From an uncultured beta proteobacterium (GTDB lineage: Bacteria > Pseudomonadota > Gammaproteobacteria > Burkholderiales > Burkholderiaceae_C): 57,958 nt of DNA. The position numbers were made by a program, and so were the translations under genes. Shown in pieces: positions 7,981 to 16,637 of this stretch. The notes below the pieces were generated by a model. That model worked only from the letters and a program-made list of their open reading frames with translations, did not search any database and was not told the DNA's origin. Within the stretch, counting starts at the first letter, position 1. Each line of letters starts with the position of its first letter. Where the stretch lies: positions 1-57,958 of the forward strand of contig CAIXNB010000113.1 of NCBI GenBank assembly GCA_903920695.1, written 5' to 3'.

Positions 7981-9102
7981 TTACTTGGCTGGCTGGCTTG
8001 CGTACCAGGATGCCAGGCCTTCGACGATGGCATTGCTGTAGGGGAAGCTCATGTTATGCATGGTCGTGCTCTCGCGCTTGCCATCACGGTACGCGCGCAG
8101 GGCCATGACGAGGTAGTCCTTGTCTTGCCCGTTCATTTTGGGCGCCGTCATGGTTGGACTGTCCTGCTGGTCATGGCAATGGTTGCATTTGGTCGCCAGT
8201 TCCTGGATCGAACTTGGAATCTGGTCACCGGCCTTCGGTGCCTGGGAAGCATAAAAGGCAACGATGTTGTCGATGTCCTTGTCGCCCAGATTGGCCACAT
8301 AGCGCTGCATGCCCCAGTTTTGCCGCGTTGTCCGGTAGGAGCGCGTTGCCTTGCCCAGGTACTGCGCATCCTGTCCGGCCAGGCTCGGTGTGGCGGAGTC
8401 CACGCTGACGCCGCGTGCGCCGTGGCAGCCGCCGCACATGGCGCTCAGCGCTTCACCGGCGGCGGGGTCGCCCTTGGTTGGCGCAGCGCGTTGCACCGGT
8501 GTTTGCGCCGCGAAATACAGTGCTAGTTTTTCGACGTCCATGCGGTCATCCAGCGTGACTGACTTCATCGTGGTGGCTTTGCGGTCGTCGCGATGGTATT
8601 CGAGGATGGCAGCGACCAGGTAATGCGGTTGTTGACCGGCCAGCGTTGGCGTGCCTGGCGTCTTGGCGTTGCCGTCTTCACCGTGGCACTTGGCGCAGCT
8701 GGCGGCCAGGGTCTTGCCGGTTTCGTAGGGCGAGGTGTGCTTCACATCCTGTGCTTTGGTTGCCGCAACTGGCGGCAGGCTGGCGAAGTAGGCGGCTACG
8801 TTGTGCAGATCGGCCTCAGTCATCTGGGTAGCGATGTCGCGCAGCGCAGCGTGTGTGCGTTTGCCGTTCTTGTATTCGTTCAAGGAGGCAAACAGGTAGG
8901 CTTCACGTTGCGCTGCCAAGTGTGGAATCGCTGGCGCCACGCTGCCACCGTTTTCACCGTGACACGCTTTGCATGACTTTTCAGCCAGCAGCTTGCCGGC
9001 GGCTACGTCACCCTTGATGGGCTTGACGACAGTGTCCTTCTTCTCGCCACATCCAAACAGGGCCAAGGACAAAACCACAATGCCAAAAATCGTTTTCTTC
9101 AT
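7981..9102 (-). CDS. Tetraheme cytochrome c lipoprotein (tandem c4/c553 domains)
   Basis: 373 residues from ATG 9100-9102. A lipobox (LALFGC) follows a short hydrophobic stretch, so the mature protein is lipid-anchored at Cys. Four CXXCH motifs, CKACH, CAKCH, CGGCH and CNHCH, start four domains of the c4/c553 type, matching the layout of the 5404 protein; the two are clearly paralogues. The residue after the lipid Cys is Gly, not Asp, so outer-membrane sorting is plausible. A lipid-anchored periplasmic carrier could localise electrons near the MtrAB conduit; this is inference. An upstream ATG at 9112-9114 would add four residues. Confidence 0.91.
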   Translation of the reverse strand: MKKTIFGIVVLSLALFGCGEKKDTVVKPIKGDVAAGKLLAEKSCKACHGENGGSVAPAIPHLAAQREAYLFASLNEYKNGKRTHAALRDIATQMTEADLHNVAAYFASLPPVAATKAQDVKHTSPYETGKTLAASCAKCHGEDGNAKTPGTPTLAGQQPHYLVAAILEYHRDDRKATTMKSVTLDDRMDVEKLALYFAAQTPVQRAAPTKGDPAAGEALSAMCGGCHGARGVSVDSATPSLAGQDAQYLGKATRSYRTTRQNWGMQRYVANLGDKDIDNIVAFYASQAPKAGDQIPSSIQELATKCNHCHDQQDSPTMTAPKMNGQDKDYLVMALRAYRDGKRESTTMHNMSFPYSNAIVEGLASWYASQPAK

Positions 9103-9276
9103 GGGGAATCTCATAGATCAATGAACGCATCAGCCGGTTGCATCTGACTGTATTTCTGTCGCCAAACGCAGCGGGGAACTCGCAAATATTATATGCCCAG
9201 ATCAGGCGCGAAATGGTCGATTTTCGCGCGGCTTATCGCTGTGTTACGGGGTTCAGTTAGCTTACTTGAAGCGTAC

Positions 9277-9306
9277 AAAAAAGCCCGCACGAAGCGGGCT
9301 TTTTTT
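9277..9306 (-). terminator. Strong terminator after the cytochrome c551/552 gene
   Basis: AAAAAAGCCCGC at 9277-9288 pairs with GCGGGCTTTTTT at 9294-9305 across a five-base loop. A/T runs flank both sides, so it can act in either direction; it lies about 43 bp after the stop at 9349. Confidence 0.88.
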
Positions 9307-9348
9307 GCAGCTGCACCATGACGGTACAGCCAAACCAGGATGACGGAT

Positions 9349-9654
9349 TTACTTAACCGACAAAATCCAGGTGGCCAGTGTCTTGGCTTCGGCATCGCTG
9401 ACGCCAGCGCTCGGCGGCATCGGGACGGCACCAAAGGAGCCTGTACCACCCTTGAGGATGACACCAACCAGTTTGGCTTCAGCGTCGGCCTTGCCAGCAT
9501 ATTTCTTGGCAATATTTTGGTAGCTGGGGCCAACCTTGGTCTTGTCGACAGCGTGGCAGGTCGTGCATTTCTTGGCTTTGGCCAGTGCCTCATCGGCCAT
9601 GGCAGGTGCAGCGACAGCGATGGTTGCAGCGAGAGCGAGGACTAAACGTTTCAT
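9349..9654 (-). CDS. Monoheme cytochrome c551/c552-type electron carrier
   Basis: 101 residues with a signal peptide ending AAPAMA, giving a mature protein of about 80 residues, the usual size for class I cytochrome c551/c552. CTTCH binds the heme; VGPSY and the PMPP segment with Met give the typical fold and sixth ligand. AAGGAAG precedes the ATG. The family shuttles electrons in the periplasm between membrane complexes and reductases. It has its own terminator and a CRP-like palindrome upstream at 9695-9708, so it is probably an independent unit within the EET cluster. Confidence 0.96.
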   Translation of the reverse strand: MKRLVLALAATIAVAAPAMADEALAKAKKCTTCHAVDKTKVGPSYQNIAKKYAGKADAEAKLVGVILKGGTGSFGAVPMPPSAGVSDAEAKTLATWILSVK

Positions 9655-9694
9655 GAGATCTTCCTTAAAGTGGGGCTAATTCAATTTACATAAC

Positions 9695-9708
9695 GTGATG
9701 GCAATCAC
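9695..9708. promoter_or_regulatory. CRP/FNR-family palindrome upstream of cytochrome c551/552
   Basis: GTGATGGCAATCAC is a perfect palindrome in its 5 bp arms and contains the CRP core GTGA-N6-TCAC exactly; it fits the FNR consensus less well. Its centre is only about 47 bp from the start codon and a TATGTA hexamer lies just downstream on the minus strand, so repression or an overlapping promoter is as likely as activation. Confidence 0.5.
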
Positions 9709-9899
9709 TACGGCTGACAGGCACCGCAGATGCCGATGCGATCAGCGCATAAAAACGGTAAGCAATTGTTGCGACCAACCGCTTCTCGTAGCTGGTGATT
9801 TTAAAGGATTATCAAGCTTTCCAAAAGCGCAGCAGCGTCATAAGTCGGGCTTCAGCCAACGATAAAGGGCAAACCCTTATTGATACAAATCAACTGCCC

Positions 9900-10313
9900 C
9901 TATTTCTTCTTGTTGTACTGCGCTGCATTTTGGGCAGCATCCTTGTTTGGTTGTTTGGCGATGACCAGTCCCTTGAGACCGTCGTAAGTACCCGCATCAA
10001 GGACATTGTGCGTTAGCAAATGAGCCTTGGTCGCGTAGGGGCGGCCCGCGATGATCTTGTCAGCTTCGGCGTCCTTGACGCCGGGAAGCGCTTTCAGTTC
10101 TTCATTGGTTGCGCCATTGATGTCGACCAATTTGATTTTGGCAGCGGCCTTGCGTTTGGCAGCGAGGTCGGGCTTGGCAGTTTTCGAACTGGCTGCGGCT
10201 TTACTCGCGGCTGGCTGCGGTGCTGCCGCCTTGGTGTCGGCGGCGCTGGACAGACCGGCTGACAGCAGCAGGGTGAGGGCGATCAACGTGAGTTTGGCGA
10301 TGCTGAAATTCAT
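9900..10313 (-). CDS. Secreted helix-hairpin-helix (ComEA-like) small protein
   Basis: 137 residues: signal peptide ending GLSSA, an Ala/Lys/Pro-rich linker, then a segment KLVDINGATNEELKALPGV typical of the ComEA-type helix-hairpin-helix, and a Lys-rich tail. ComEA proteins bind DNA in the periplasm; here only one HhH-like unit is visible. No other competence genes are seen; the neighbours are cytochromes on both sides. The gene is separated from the decaheme gene upstream by a terminator, so it is a single transcription unit. Function in this cluster is unknown. Confidence 0.85.
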   Translation of the reverse strand: MNFSIAKLTLIALTLLLSAGLSSAADTKAAAPQPAASKAAASSKTAKPDLAAKRKAAAKIKLVDINGATNEELKALPGVKDAEADKIIAGRPYATKAHLLTHNVLDAGTYDGLKGLVIAKQPNKDAAQNAAQYNKKK

Positions 10314-10363
10314 GAATAGCTTTCTTGTGGTGTCTTGACGACTGTGAGTGTATTGGAAAACCG

Positions 10364-10398
10364 AAAAAACCCCGAAGGCTTCGCAGCCTCCGGGGTTT
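10364..10398 (-). terminator. Terminator of the 13197 decaheme cytochrome gene
   Basis: AAACCCCGAAGGCT at 10367-10380 pairs, with one mismatch, with AGCCTCCGGGGTTT at 10385-10398 around TCGC. On the minus strand the stem runs into TTTTTT. It lies 25 bp after the stop at 10423. Confidence 0.88.
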
Positions 10399-10422
10399 CT
10401 GGTTGATCTAGCTTGTTATGGC

Positions 10423-13197
10423 TTAGTTGTGAACTGCCTTGATGTCAGCGACCTTGCCCGGGCCGTGGCAAACCAGGCAGGTTTCGCTGCTGGCCGCCGG
10501 CGTCACCGTGCTGCGTGCGACATAAAGCTGGCCACCGTTGCTCACCATGTGGCCCTTGGCGGCTGTGGTGTCATGGCAGGCGAAACATGCCGAGGCAATT
10601 GGCGAACTGACCAGTGTCGTACCGACAGCGTCGACGTAAGGCGTCGCGCTGGCAGTGGCGAAGTTGGTCGTGTAGCCCGCTCCGTAGGCAGCACCTGCTG
10701 TAACGAACGGTGACCAGTAGGTTCCCGGAATCGCCTCGTTACCCGTCTTAACCACATTCACCGGGTTTGGCACTGTACCTGTGGCAACCGTTGTCCACAG
10801 CAGGTTGGATACCGCAGCCGCATTGGTGGTGCTGCTGAAGTCATAAGAACCTGGCACGTGGCATTGCTCACAATTGTTCAGCACGCCGGGGTAGGTGACG
10901 TCCCAATACTTGTCGCCCGCAGATGCTTCCCACGAGAACTTGTTCACGCGCTTGCCTGCCGCATGGATCGAGTGCACCGCTTCCTTGATGTTCACACCCC
11001 AGCCGCTGTTGACACGGTTGACGTTGTGGCAGAAGGTGCAGGTTGCCGCATCATTGCGCTGACCAGCGTGGAAGGTGCTCGCAGTGAAAACCCCAAGCGC
11101 TTGGTGGCACGCGTTGCAGCGGGCATTTTCAACGATGGCGCGACGTGCTGTGGCAGTAGTGAAACCGGTCGGCAGCGTGCCGGTAACGAGCTTGGTTACG
11201 TTCGGGGCCGGAACACTCAAGCCGCCGACCTTGTTTGTGGTGTTATAGGTATAACCCGCCACATTGGTCTGCGTCAGCGGTTGTGTTGTCAACAATCCGT
11301 AGGTGTAGCCGATGCCGCCGATCATCATCTTGGCAGTGGTCGGAATCTTCACGCCGGTCAAGGTGAGCGTGTAGTAGCCGCTGGCCGCGTCAAACGTCAA
11401 GGTTCCGGCGGCTGTTGCCGACATGTTAGTGCCGTCATCGTTCTTGCCGCTGCCTCTCCATACATTCTTGATGTAGGTGCTTACGGTTGCGTTCCAGTCA
11501 GCTGGCGCCGCAATGCCGTCCTGCGGTACAGCAAAGGCCAGATAGGCGCTCGGACCACCGACGAAATTGTCCATCATCTCGGTCTTTCCGGTGGCACTGT
11601 AAGTGTTGAAGACCACTGGGGTGGCGCCGTTGAGGTAGCGGAAGGTGAAGACTGGCTGCGCGCTGGCGTTCAGCGTCACGCTCTTCAGATCCCAGGTCAC
11701 CTGGCTCGCACCGGCTGGCAGGTTGGTCTTCACCGAAGCGATGGAAGACGCGTTGGTGTTGTTGTTGCCGCTAACCGGATTTGTGTAGATGTTGTTGGCG
11801 TTTGGTGCCAACACTGGAACGTGGTAGACCTTGGCAATTGAAACTGCATCGTGACAGGTAGCGCACAACTTGTCATCCGCCTTGGCGCCGCCGATGTGAC
11901 CGGCATAAGTGCCAGCCATGTTCAGGCCACCGCCAGTGGCAAAGTTAATGCCGTCGTGGCAAGCGCCGCAAGCCAGTCGGTTCGGTGCGTTCTTCCAGTT
12001 GTCACCTTGCGCAGTCTTGGCGCCATCATGGCACTTGACGCAGTTGGTGATCGCTTGCGGGTAGGTGGTGTCGTTGAACAAGATACCACCGTAGTTGTAG
12101 CCAGTCTTGCTCAGTTCTTCACCCATGTGCAGTTTGTGAATGAAGTTCGGGATGTTGCCAACCGCAAAACCATTGATCCTGCTGGTGGTGCCGGAGTAGC
12201 CGGTTGCGGTGGTAGTCGCTTCGACGGTACCGAACTTGCGCTGATCCGTGTGACAGGTCACGCACAGTTTCGTGTCCTGGCGCGCGCCGGCGTGGAACTC
12301 GAAGCGCGAGTGGCACTCAAAGCAGGCCGCAACGCTGACGACTTCGCGCTGCGCGTCGGTTGCTGCCACGGTCTTGCCCGTTGCTGGGATGAAGTCATAG
12401 AAAAGGTTGAGGCCCTTCTTCATGGCGACCGTGGGTGTGCCGTCCGCGCCATTGGGCGTGTTCTGGTCGTGCGTTGCCGCCGTACCCGTGCCACGTGCCG
12501 CGCCGCCGATGATGATGGCCAGACGGTGCGTCAGGGCCGGATCGTAAGTCAGATCGTCCAGATCAGCCGCGACCTTCGGTGCAGTCAGCGTCAATCCGGC
12601 AACAATGCTTTTTGCCTTGGTGATGTCGCGATAGAACGTGTATTGGTAGCTGCCATCGCCATTGTCAACCAGCGTACCCTGGTTGTCGGTCGAAGGCGTG
12701 GATGCCGTTACGGTGGGGGCGCTAACGCTCGGCACCGTCGTTACCTGGTAGTTGACCCAGCGGCTCGGCGCGGTGGCGCTTGCCGGAATGAGCTTGGCCA
12801 TAAGGAATTGCGTCACCGGATATTTCGCGTAGGTGTCATTGGCGCTCTTCATGGTGAAGTTGGCCAGGCCGACAACAGCATTGCCGCTGGCGTCGTTCAC
12901 CTTGAAATTGACGACGGGTGTGCCCTTGCTCATGTCCACGCTGGAAATAAGACCGGAGAACTGGGCATTGGCCCATTGCTCGGTTGTCAGGGAAGCCACG
13001 TCCACTTTTGGAACCGCGTCCTTGCCGGGTGTACCGGTTGCGCCCGTTGCGCCTGTTGCGCCTGCGGCTCCGGCCGAGCCCGCAGCCCCATCACCGCCAC
13101 CGCAGCCCGCCAAGGCCACTGCCAGCAGACTCGCCGCGGCGAGCTTCACCCAATGCGGCGATGGCCGACTCTTGCTTGATAGATCGAAATATTTCAC
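10423..13197 (-). CDS. OmcA/MtrC-family decaheme outer-membrane lipoprotein with collagen-like stalk
   Basis: 924 residues. Start is GTG (13195-13197) with AGGAGG five bases upstream. Signal and lipobox (LAGC, near residue 32) lead into eight Gly-X-Y triplets (GAA, GSA, GAT, GKD types). A beta-rich domain follows up to about residue 290. Ten CXXCH motifs fall in two groups of five (first CFECH at residue 292; CVTCH, CVKCH, CGACH, CATCH; a second beta domain; then CNACH, CTFCH, CEQCH, CFACH and CLVCH at 907), the OmcA/MtrC plan. The family ends the electron path at the cell surface, reducing or oxidising minerals or other solid acceptors. The sibling at 16570 is its closest relative here. Two FNR-like boxes lie upstream. 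It is monocistronic, with its own terminator. Confidence 0.95.
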   Translation of the reverse strand: MKYFDLSSKSRPSPHWVKLAAASLLAVALAGCGGGDGAAGSAGAAGATGATGATGTPGKDAVPKVDVASLTTEQWANAQFSGLISSVDMSKGTPVVNFKVNDASGNAVVGLANFTMKSANDTYAKYPVTQFLMAKLIPASATAPSRWVNYQVTTVPSVSAPTVTASTPSTDNQGTLVDNGDGSYQYTFYRDITKAKSIVAGLTLTAPKVAADLDDLTYDPALTHRLAIIIGGAARGTGTAATHDQNTPNGADGTPTVAMKKGLNLFYDFIPATGKTVAATDAQREVVSVAACFECHSRFEFHAGARQDTKLCVTCHTDQRKFGTVEATTTATGYSGTTSRINGFAVGNIPNFIHKLHMGEELSKTGYNYGGILFNDTTYPQAITNCVKCHDGAKTAQGDNWKNAPNRLACGACHDGINFATGGGLNMAGTYAGHIGGAKADDKLCATCHDAVSIAKVYHVPVLAPNANNIYTNPVSGNNNTNASSIASVKTNLPAGASQVTWDLKSVTLNASAQPVFTFRYLNGATPVVFNTYSATGKTEMMDNFVGGPSAYLAFAVPQDGIAAPADWNATVSTYIKNVWRGSGKNDDGTNMSATAAGTLTFDAASGYYTLTLTGVKIPTTAKMMIGGIGYTYGLLTTQPLTQTNVAGYTYNTTNKVGGLSVPAPNVTKLVTGTLPTGFTTATARRAIVENARCNACHQALGVFTASTFHAGQRNDAATCTFCHNVNRVNSGWGVNIKEAVHSIHAAGKRVNKFSWEASAGDKYWDVTYPGVLNNCEQCHVPGSYDFSSTTNAAAVSNLLWTTVATGTVPNPVNVVKTGNEAIPGTYWSPFVTAGAAYGAGYTTNFATASATPYVDAVGTTLVSSPIASACFACHDTTAAKGHMVSNGGQLYVARSTVTPAASSETCLVCHGPGKVADIKAVHN
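13034..13087. repeat. Degenerate 9 bp tandem repeat encoding Gly-X-Y triplets
   Basis: Six 9 bp units of the CCNGTTGCG type, degenerating at the right end, encode the collagen-like stalk of the 13197 decaheme protein. In-frame unit length means that copy-number change would alter stalk length without frameshift. Confidence 0.75.
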
Positions 13198-13264
13198 TAC
13201 ACCCTCCTAAGGCGTTGATGCTGAAGAAAACACACTTGTCTTTACACTCCCTTTACCGATACCG

Positions 13265-13306
13265 ATTCTCTTGAGGGCGGTGCACTCAGGGTTTGTCCTA
13301 GGTCAA
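13265..13306 (-). promoter_or_regulatory. FNR/Anr-like class II promoter of decaheme gene 13197
   Basis: On the minus strand TTGACCTAGGACAA (13293-13306) is followed after exactly 22 bp by GAGAAT (13265-13270), four of six matches to a -10. The box centre is 102.5 bp from the GTG start, identical to the geometry at 16666-16679. The predicted leader is about 60 nt. Confidence 0.6.
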
Positions 13307-13333
13307 GGGCGCTGCTATCGAACCGGGTGATGT

Positions 13334-13347
13334 TTGCGATAGATCAA
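13334..13347 (-). promoter_or_regulatory. Second upstream FNR-like box
   Basis: TTGCGATAGATCAA has a perfect ATCAA half-site and a weak left half. Its centre lies 41 bp, about four helical turns, upstream of the first box, the arrangement of tandem FNR-family sites. Confidence 0.4.
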
Positions 13348-13447
13348 ACTGCACTCTCAAGTGCAAAAGAATCAAGACTTGTCGAACGGATTTTCTGTCT
13401 GAGATCGTGGCCTGCAAGGCCGTGAGCCCATAGCCGCCACCAAAAGA

Positions 13448-13485
13448 AACAACCCGGATACGTTGCCGTATCCGGGTTGTTTTGT
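13448..13485 (-). terminator. Terminator of the 16570 decaheme cytochrome gene
   Basis: A perfect 15 bp stem, AACAACCCGGATACG at 13448-13462 with its complement at 13467-13481, loop TTGC. T-rich sequence follows on both strands. It is about 68 bp beyond the stop at 13550. Confidence 0.9.
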
Positions 13486-13549
13486 TGGGTTAGGTTAGCG
13501 GGGCACCTTGTCTACGTGCCCCGGCCTACCCGGGATCAGCTCATGTCGA

Positions 13550-16500
13550 TCACTGGTGAACGATCGCGGCATCAAATGCAGCGCCAGCACCGTGGCAAAC
13601 CAGGCAGCCTTCGGTCTTGGTCAGCGCTGTCGTGCGTGCTTCATAGATGGCACCACCATTGGTCGTCATGTGACCTCTGGCGGCAGCCGTGTCGTGGCAC
13701 GAGAAGCAGGCCGAGCTGATTGGCGAACTGACCAGTGTGGCCCCTTCAGCTTGGCGGGTATACCCGGTGGCGCCAGCGGTTCCTGCGGCCACCACGGTGC
13801 CATCGAGCAGGGTGTAGCTGCTATAGGCCTGACCTGGCGTGGTGTAGCTGAAGCCCAGGCCATACTTGGTGCCCGCTGCTTGCGCAATGTAGGGCGAGGT
13901 GCTGGCACCAGCGGCACCGGTCGTTCCTGTAGCGACGGTCGGCCACATCAGGTTCGGTTGCAGGGTCGTGCCAGTTGTACCGTAGTTGACCGCATTGGCC
14001 ACGTGGCACTGGTTGCAGTCCGACAGCACGCCCGGATAGCCCAAGGTCCCGTAGTTCAAAGCCGATTGCCATGTGTATTTGACCGAGCGCTTGCTGCTGC
14101 CATGGATACCGTGGATGAAGGTGTTGGAGTTGGATGACCAGCCACCGCTCGCTTGGGTATTGTTATGGCAGAAGTTGCACGATGTCGCGTCGTTGCGGGC
14201 ACCGCTATGGAAGTTCGGGGCCGTTCCCAGCTGGTCGTGGCAGGAGTTGCACTTGGCCGAGTCGACGATGACACGGCGTGCCGTGTAACCGGTTGCGACC
14301 AATTTCTTGAGCACTGCCACACGAGCCAAGCCGCCAGAGGCAGAAACGACTCCTTTGGCAACAACCGGGACAACGCCGGCCGCCGAAGCAACATTGTTGA
14401 CCGAATAGTTGGCGGCAGTGTACGGATAGCCTGCCAGACCCTTCTGCGTAAACGAGCCAATGATTGCACCCGTAACCATCGTAGCGCCGGCCGGAATCAC
14501 CAGCGGTGCAGCCACTACGGCCGAGTTGACGCAGGCAGCAGTAGCCGGAGCAACCGGTGCAACGCAGCCAATACCGGCGGCTTGTCCGACGGTGTCGCCG
14601 GTCAGCGTAGCTGTGAAATAGCCATTGGCATCAGCGACATAGGCGCCGCTCGTCACGGTGTTGCTCAAGCTGCCGGCCTTCGGTGAACCGGAGGCGATCA
14701 GCAGATTGGTCAGCGAAACGCTCTTGTTCACGTTGAAGTCAGCCGGTGCGGTGATACCGTCTTGCGACACACCATAAGCGACGTACAGGCTTGGGCCACT
14801 GGCAAAGCCGGGGATTGGTTCGTAAGCGCCCGACACAACCTGCTGTCCGCTGGTTGCATGCGTCACCAAGGTTGGCACGGCAAGCGATGTCACAACAGCG
14901 CCATCCTTCTTGATCTGGAATGTGATCGTTGGCTGGCCTGTCGTGGCGTTCACTGTCACGCTCTTGATGTCGTAGGCGAAGTTGGCCAGACCTGCCACGG
15001 TAACCGGATTGTTCGGCGTGGCAAAGTTGGTGCGGTGATAGACCGGGATCGTCGTTGCATCATGGCACAGCACGCAGGTTGCGTTGTCGGCCTTGGCACC
15101 ACCGATGTGACCGGTTTGCGTCGTTCCGACCGCAACCTTGGCTAGCACGTCTTTGTCACGGTCTGCCAGAGTTACCCCGGTGCCAGCGGCAAAGTTGATA
15201 CCGTCATGGCAGGCGCCGCAAGCCAGCAGGCTCGGAACATTCTTCCAGTTGTTGCCGTTGGCCGTCACATTGGTGTTGCCGCCCGTTGTGCTGGCTGTAC
15301 CGGTGTGGCACTTGGCGCAATTGGCCGGATCCTGCGGGTACCTGACCTCATTGAACTTGCCTTCAGCAGCAGCGTTGAAGTTATAACCGGTCTTGACCAG
15401 TTCCTCGCCCATGTGGATCTTGTGCACCATGTTCGGGAAGTTGCCCAGTGCGCGACCGTTCACGATGGCCGTGGTCGGGCGGGTGGTGCCGTTCAGGGTC
15501 AGGCCACCATTGGTGCTGGTTGCTTCTGCGCTGAACGTGTACTTGATCTGGTCAGTATGGCAGGTCATGCAATACTTCGGATCCTTGCGGCTACCATGCG
15601 CCAGGACTTTTCCGTCATGGCAGGAAGCGCAGGATTCGATCTTGACGATGTCACGCGTGTTGGTCACTGCAGCGCCGTCCGGACGGAAGTCATACACGGC
15701 GTTGGCGGTGTTGACCATGTTGACGCCGGGGTAGGACGCGTTGGTCACAGCATTGAACGTGTTGGAGCCCGTGCCAGGTGCCGCGCCACCAATTTGAATG
15801 CCCAGACGATGGGTCAGGGTTGCGTCAAAGGTGAGGTCGCCCAGGTCGGCTTTCTTGGCCAGACCGTCGGTCGAATCCGTCAGGCTCGCGACAACATCTT
15901 TTACCGCCTTGACATCGCGATAGAAGGTGTAGACGTAACTGCCGTCACCGTTGTCGACCAGGGTACCCTGGGCATCGGTGGTGGGGAATGTACCGCACCA
16001 GGTGGCAGCCGTCGTGGCGGTCTTGTTGCAGGAATCAGCAGCGGCAATCGTGCCTGCTGCTTGTGCAACGGTAACCGGCTTGGTCACCAGGTAGCTGACC
16101 CACTTGCTGGGTTCGTTGTTGGTGCCGGGGACCAGCTTTGCCAAGGTGAAGGCAATATTGGTCAGACTGGCGACGGTGGCTGTGGCGGTGTTTTGGGACT
16201 TGTTGCCCAGACCGACAATGGGGTTGCCAGCGGCGTCTTTGACCGTGAAGCGTACGACCGGCGGACTGGCAATGGTGACACCTTGCACAGCAACTTGCGG
16301 CGCAAGCGCGGCCCAGGCAGCCGCTGCCGCCGCCGTTGCCGGCGTTGTATTGCTGCCGGCGCTCGTCACATTGACGAGGTCTTTGCCATTATTGCCAGTG
16401 GCACCAGTAGCGCCAGTAGCGCCAGTAGCGCCAGTGGCACCGGCAGCGCCAGTAGCGCCATCACTACCACCGCCGCAACCGGCGATGGCGATGGACAGCA

Positions 16501-16570
16501 GGCTCGCAGCAGCGAGCTTGGTCCAAAGAGGGGAATGTCGATTTTTTGTCGACGGAGTTGAAAGGTTCAC
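13550..16570 (-). CDS. OmcA/MtrC-family decaheme outer-membrane lipoprotein with collagen-like stalk
   Basis: 1006 residues. GTG start (16568-16570) with AGGAGG five bases upstream, the same as in the 13197 gene. The lipobox (IAGC) is followed by nine Gly-X-Y triplets, mostly GAT. Ten CXXCH motifs in two pentaheme groups: CASCH at residue 314, CMTCH, CAKCH, CGACH, CVLCH, then CNSCH, CNFCH, CNQCH, CFSCH and CLVCH at 989. Beta-rich domains precede each group, as in MtrC and OmcA. It is larger than the 13197 paralogue through extra loops between the heme groups. Cys pairs between the groups (for example GIGC and TAACVN) may form disulfides. Expected at the cell surface as a terminal oxidoreductase. 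FNR-like box at 16666-16679. Confidence 0.95.
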   Translation of the reverse strand: MNLSTPSTKNRHSPLWTKLAAASLLSIAIAGCGGGSDGATGAAGATGATGATGATGATGNNGKDLVNVTSAGSNTTPATAAAAAAWAALAPQVAVQGVTIASPPVVRFTVKDAAGNPIVGLGNKSQNTATATVASLTNIAFTLAKLVPGTNNEPSKWVSYLVTKPVTVAQAAGTIAAADSCNKTATTAATWCGTFPTTDAQGTLVDNGDGSYVYTFYRDVKAVKDVVASLTDSTDGLAKKADLGDLTFDATLTHRLGIQIGGAAPGTGSNTFNAVTNASYPGVNMVNTANAVYDFRPDGAAVTNTRDIVKIESCASCHDGKVLAHGSRKDPKYCMTCHTDQIKYTFSAEATSTNGGLTLNGTTRPTTAIVNGRALGNFPNMVHKIHMGEELVKTGYNFNAAAEGKFNEVRYPQDPANCAKCHTGTASTTGGNTNVTANGNNWKNVPSLLACGACHDGINFAAGTGVTLADRDKDVLAKVAVGTTQTGHIGGAKADNATCVLCHDATTIPVYHRTNFATPNNPVTVAGLANFAYDIKSVTVNATTGQPTITFQIKKDGAVVTSLAVPTLVTHATSGQQVVSGAYEPIPGFASGPSLYVAYGVSQDGITAPADFNVNKSVSLTNLLIASGSPKAGSLSNTVTSGAYVADANGYFTATLTGDTVGQAAGIGCVAPVAPATAACVNSAVVAAPLVIPAGATMVTGAIIGSFTQKGLAGYPYTAANYSVNNVASAAGVVPVVAKGVVSASGGLARVAVLKKLVATGYTARRVIVDSAKCNSCHDQLGTAPNFHSGARNDATSCNFCHNNTQASGGWSSNSNTFIHGIHGSSKRSVKYTWQSALNYGTLGYPGVLSDCNQCHVANAVNYGTTGTTLQPNLMWPTVATGTTGAAGASTSPYIAQAAGTKYGLGFSYTTPGQAYSSYTLLDGTVVAAGTAGATGYTRQAEGATLVSSPISSACFSCHDTAAARGHMTTNGGAIYEARTTALTKTEGCLVCHGAGAAFDAAIVHQ
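16395..16457. repeat. Seven-copy 9 bp tandem repeat encoding Gly-Ala-Thr triplets
   Basis: Seven in-register units, four of them identical CCAGTAGCG and the rest CCAGTGGCA or CCGGCAGCG. They encode the GAT/GAA triplets of the stalk in the 16570 decaheme protein. The near-identity suggests recent slippage expansion. Confidence 0.85.
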
Positions 16571-16637
16571 TATTGCCTCCTTAGGCGTTGACGTTAAAGA
16601 CTGGAACTGTCACTTTACACACACTTAACACTCGGGC

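Larger units (their letters stand above)
13198..13549. other. Intergenic region between two decaheme genes
   Basis: 352 bp. It holds the promoter elements of the 13197 gene (two FNR-like boxes and a -10-like hexamer) on the left, and the terminator of the 16570 gene on the right. No open reading frame is supported. Confidence 0.6.

Noticed and set aside
11851..13179. 442-codon plus-strand open frame
   Set aside because: Antisense to the 13197 decaheme gene; no motif and no ribosome site.
16395..16457. CRISPR-like regular repeats
   Set aside because: Nine-base in-frame units without spacers; they encode a protein stalk.
15206..16561. 451-codon plus-strand open frame rich in Ser/Gly/Ala
   Set aside because: Antisense to the 16570 decaheme gene; the Ser-Ala repeats are just the reverse reading of the Gly-Ala-Thr codons.
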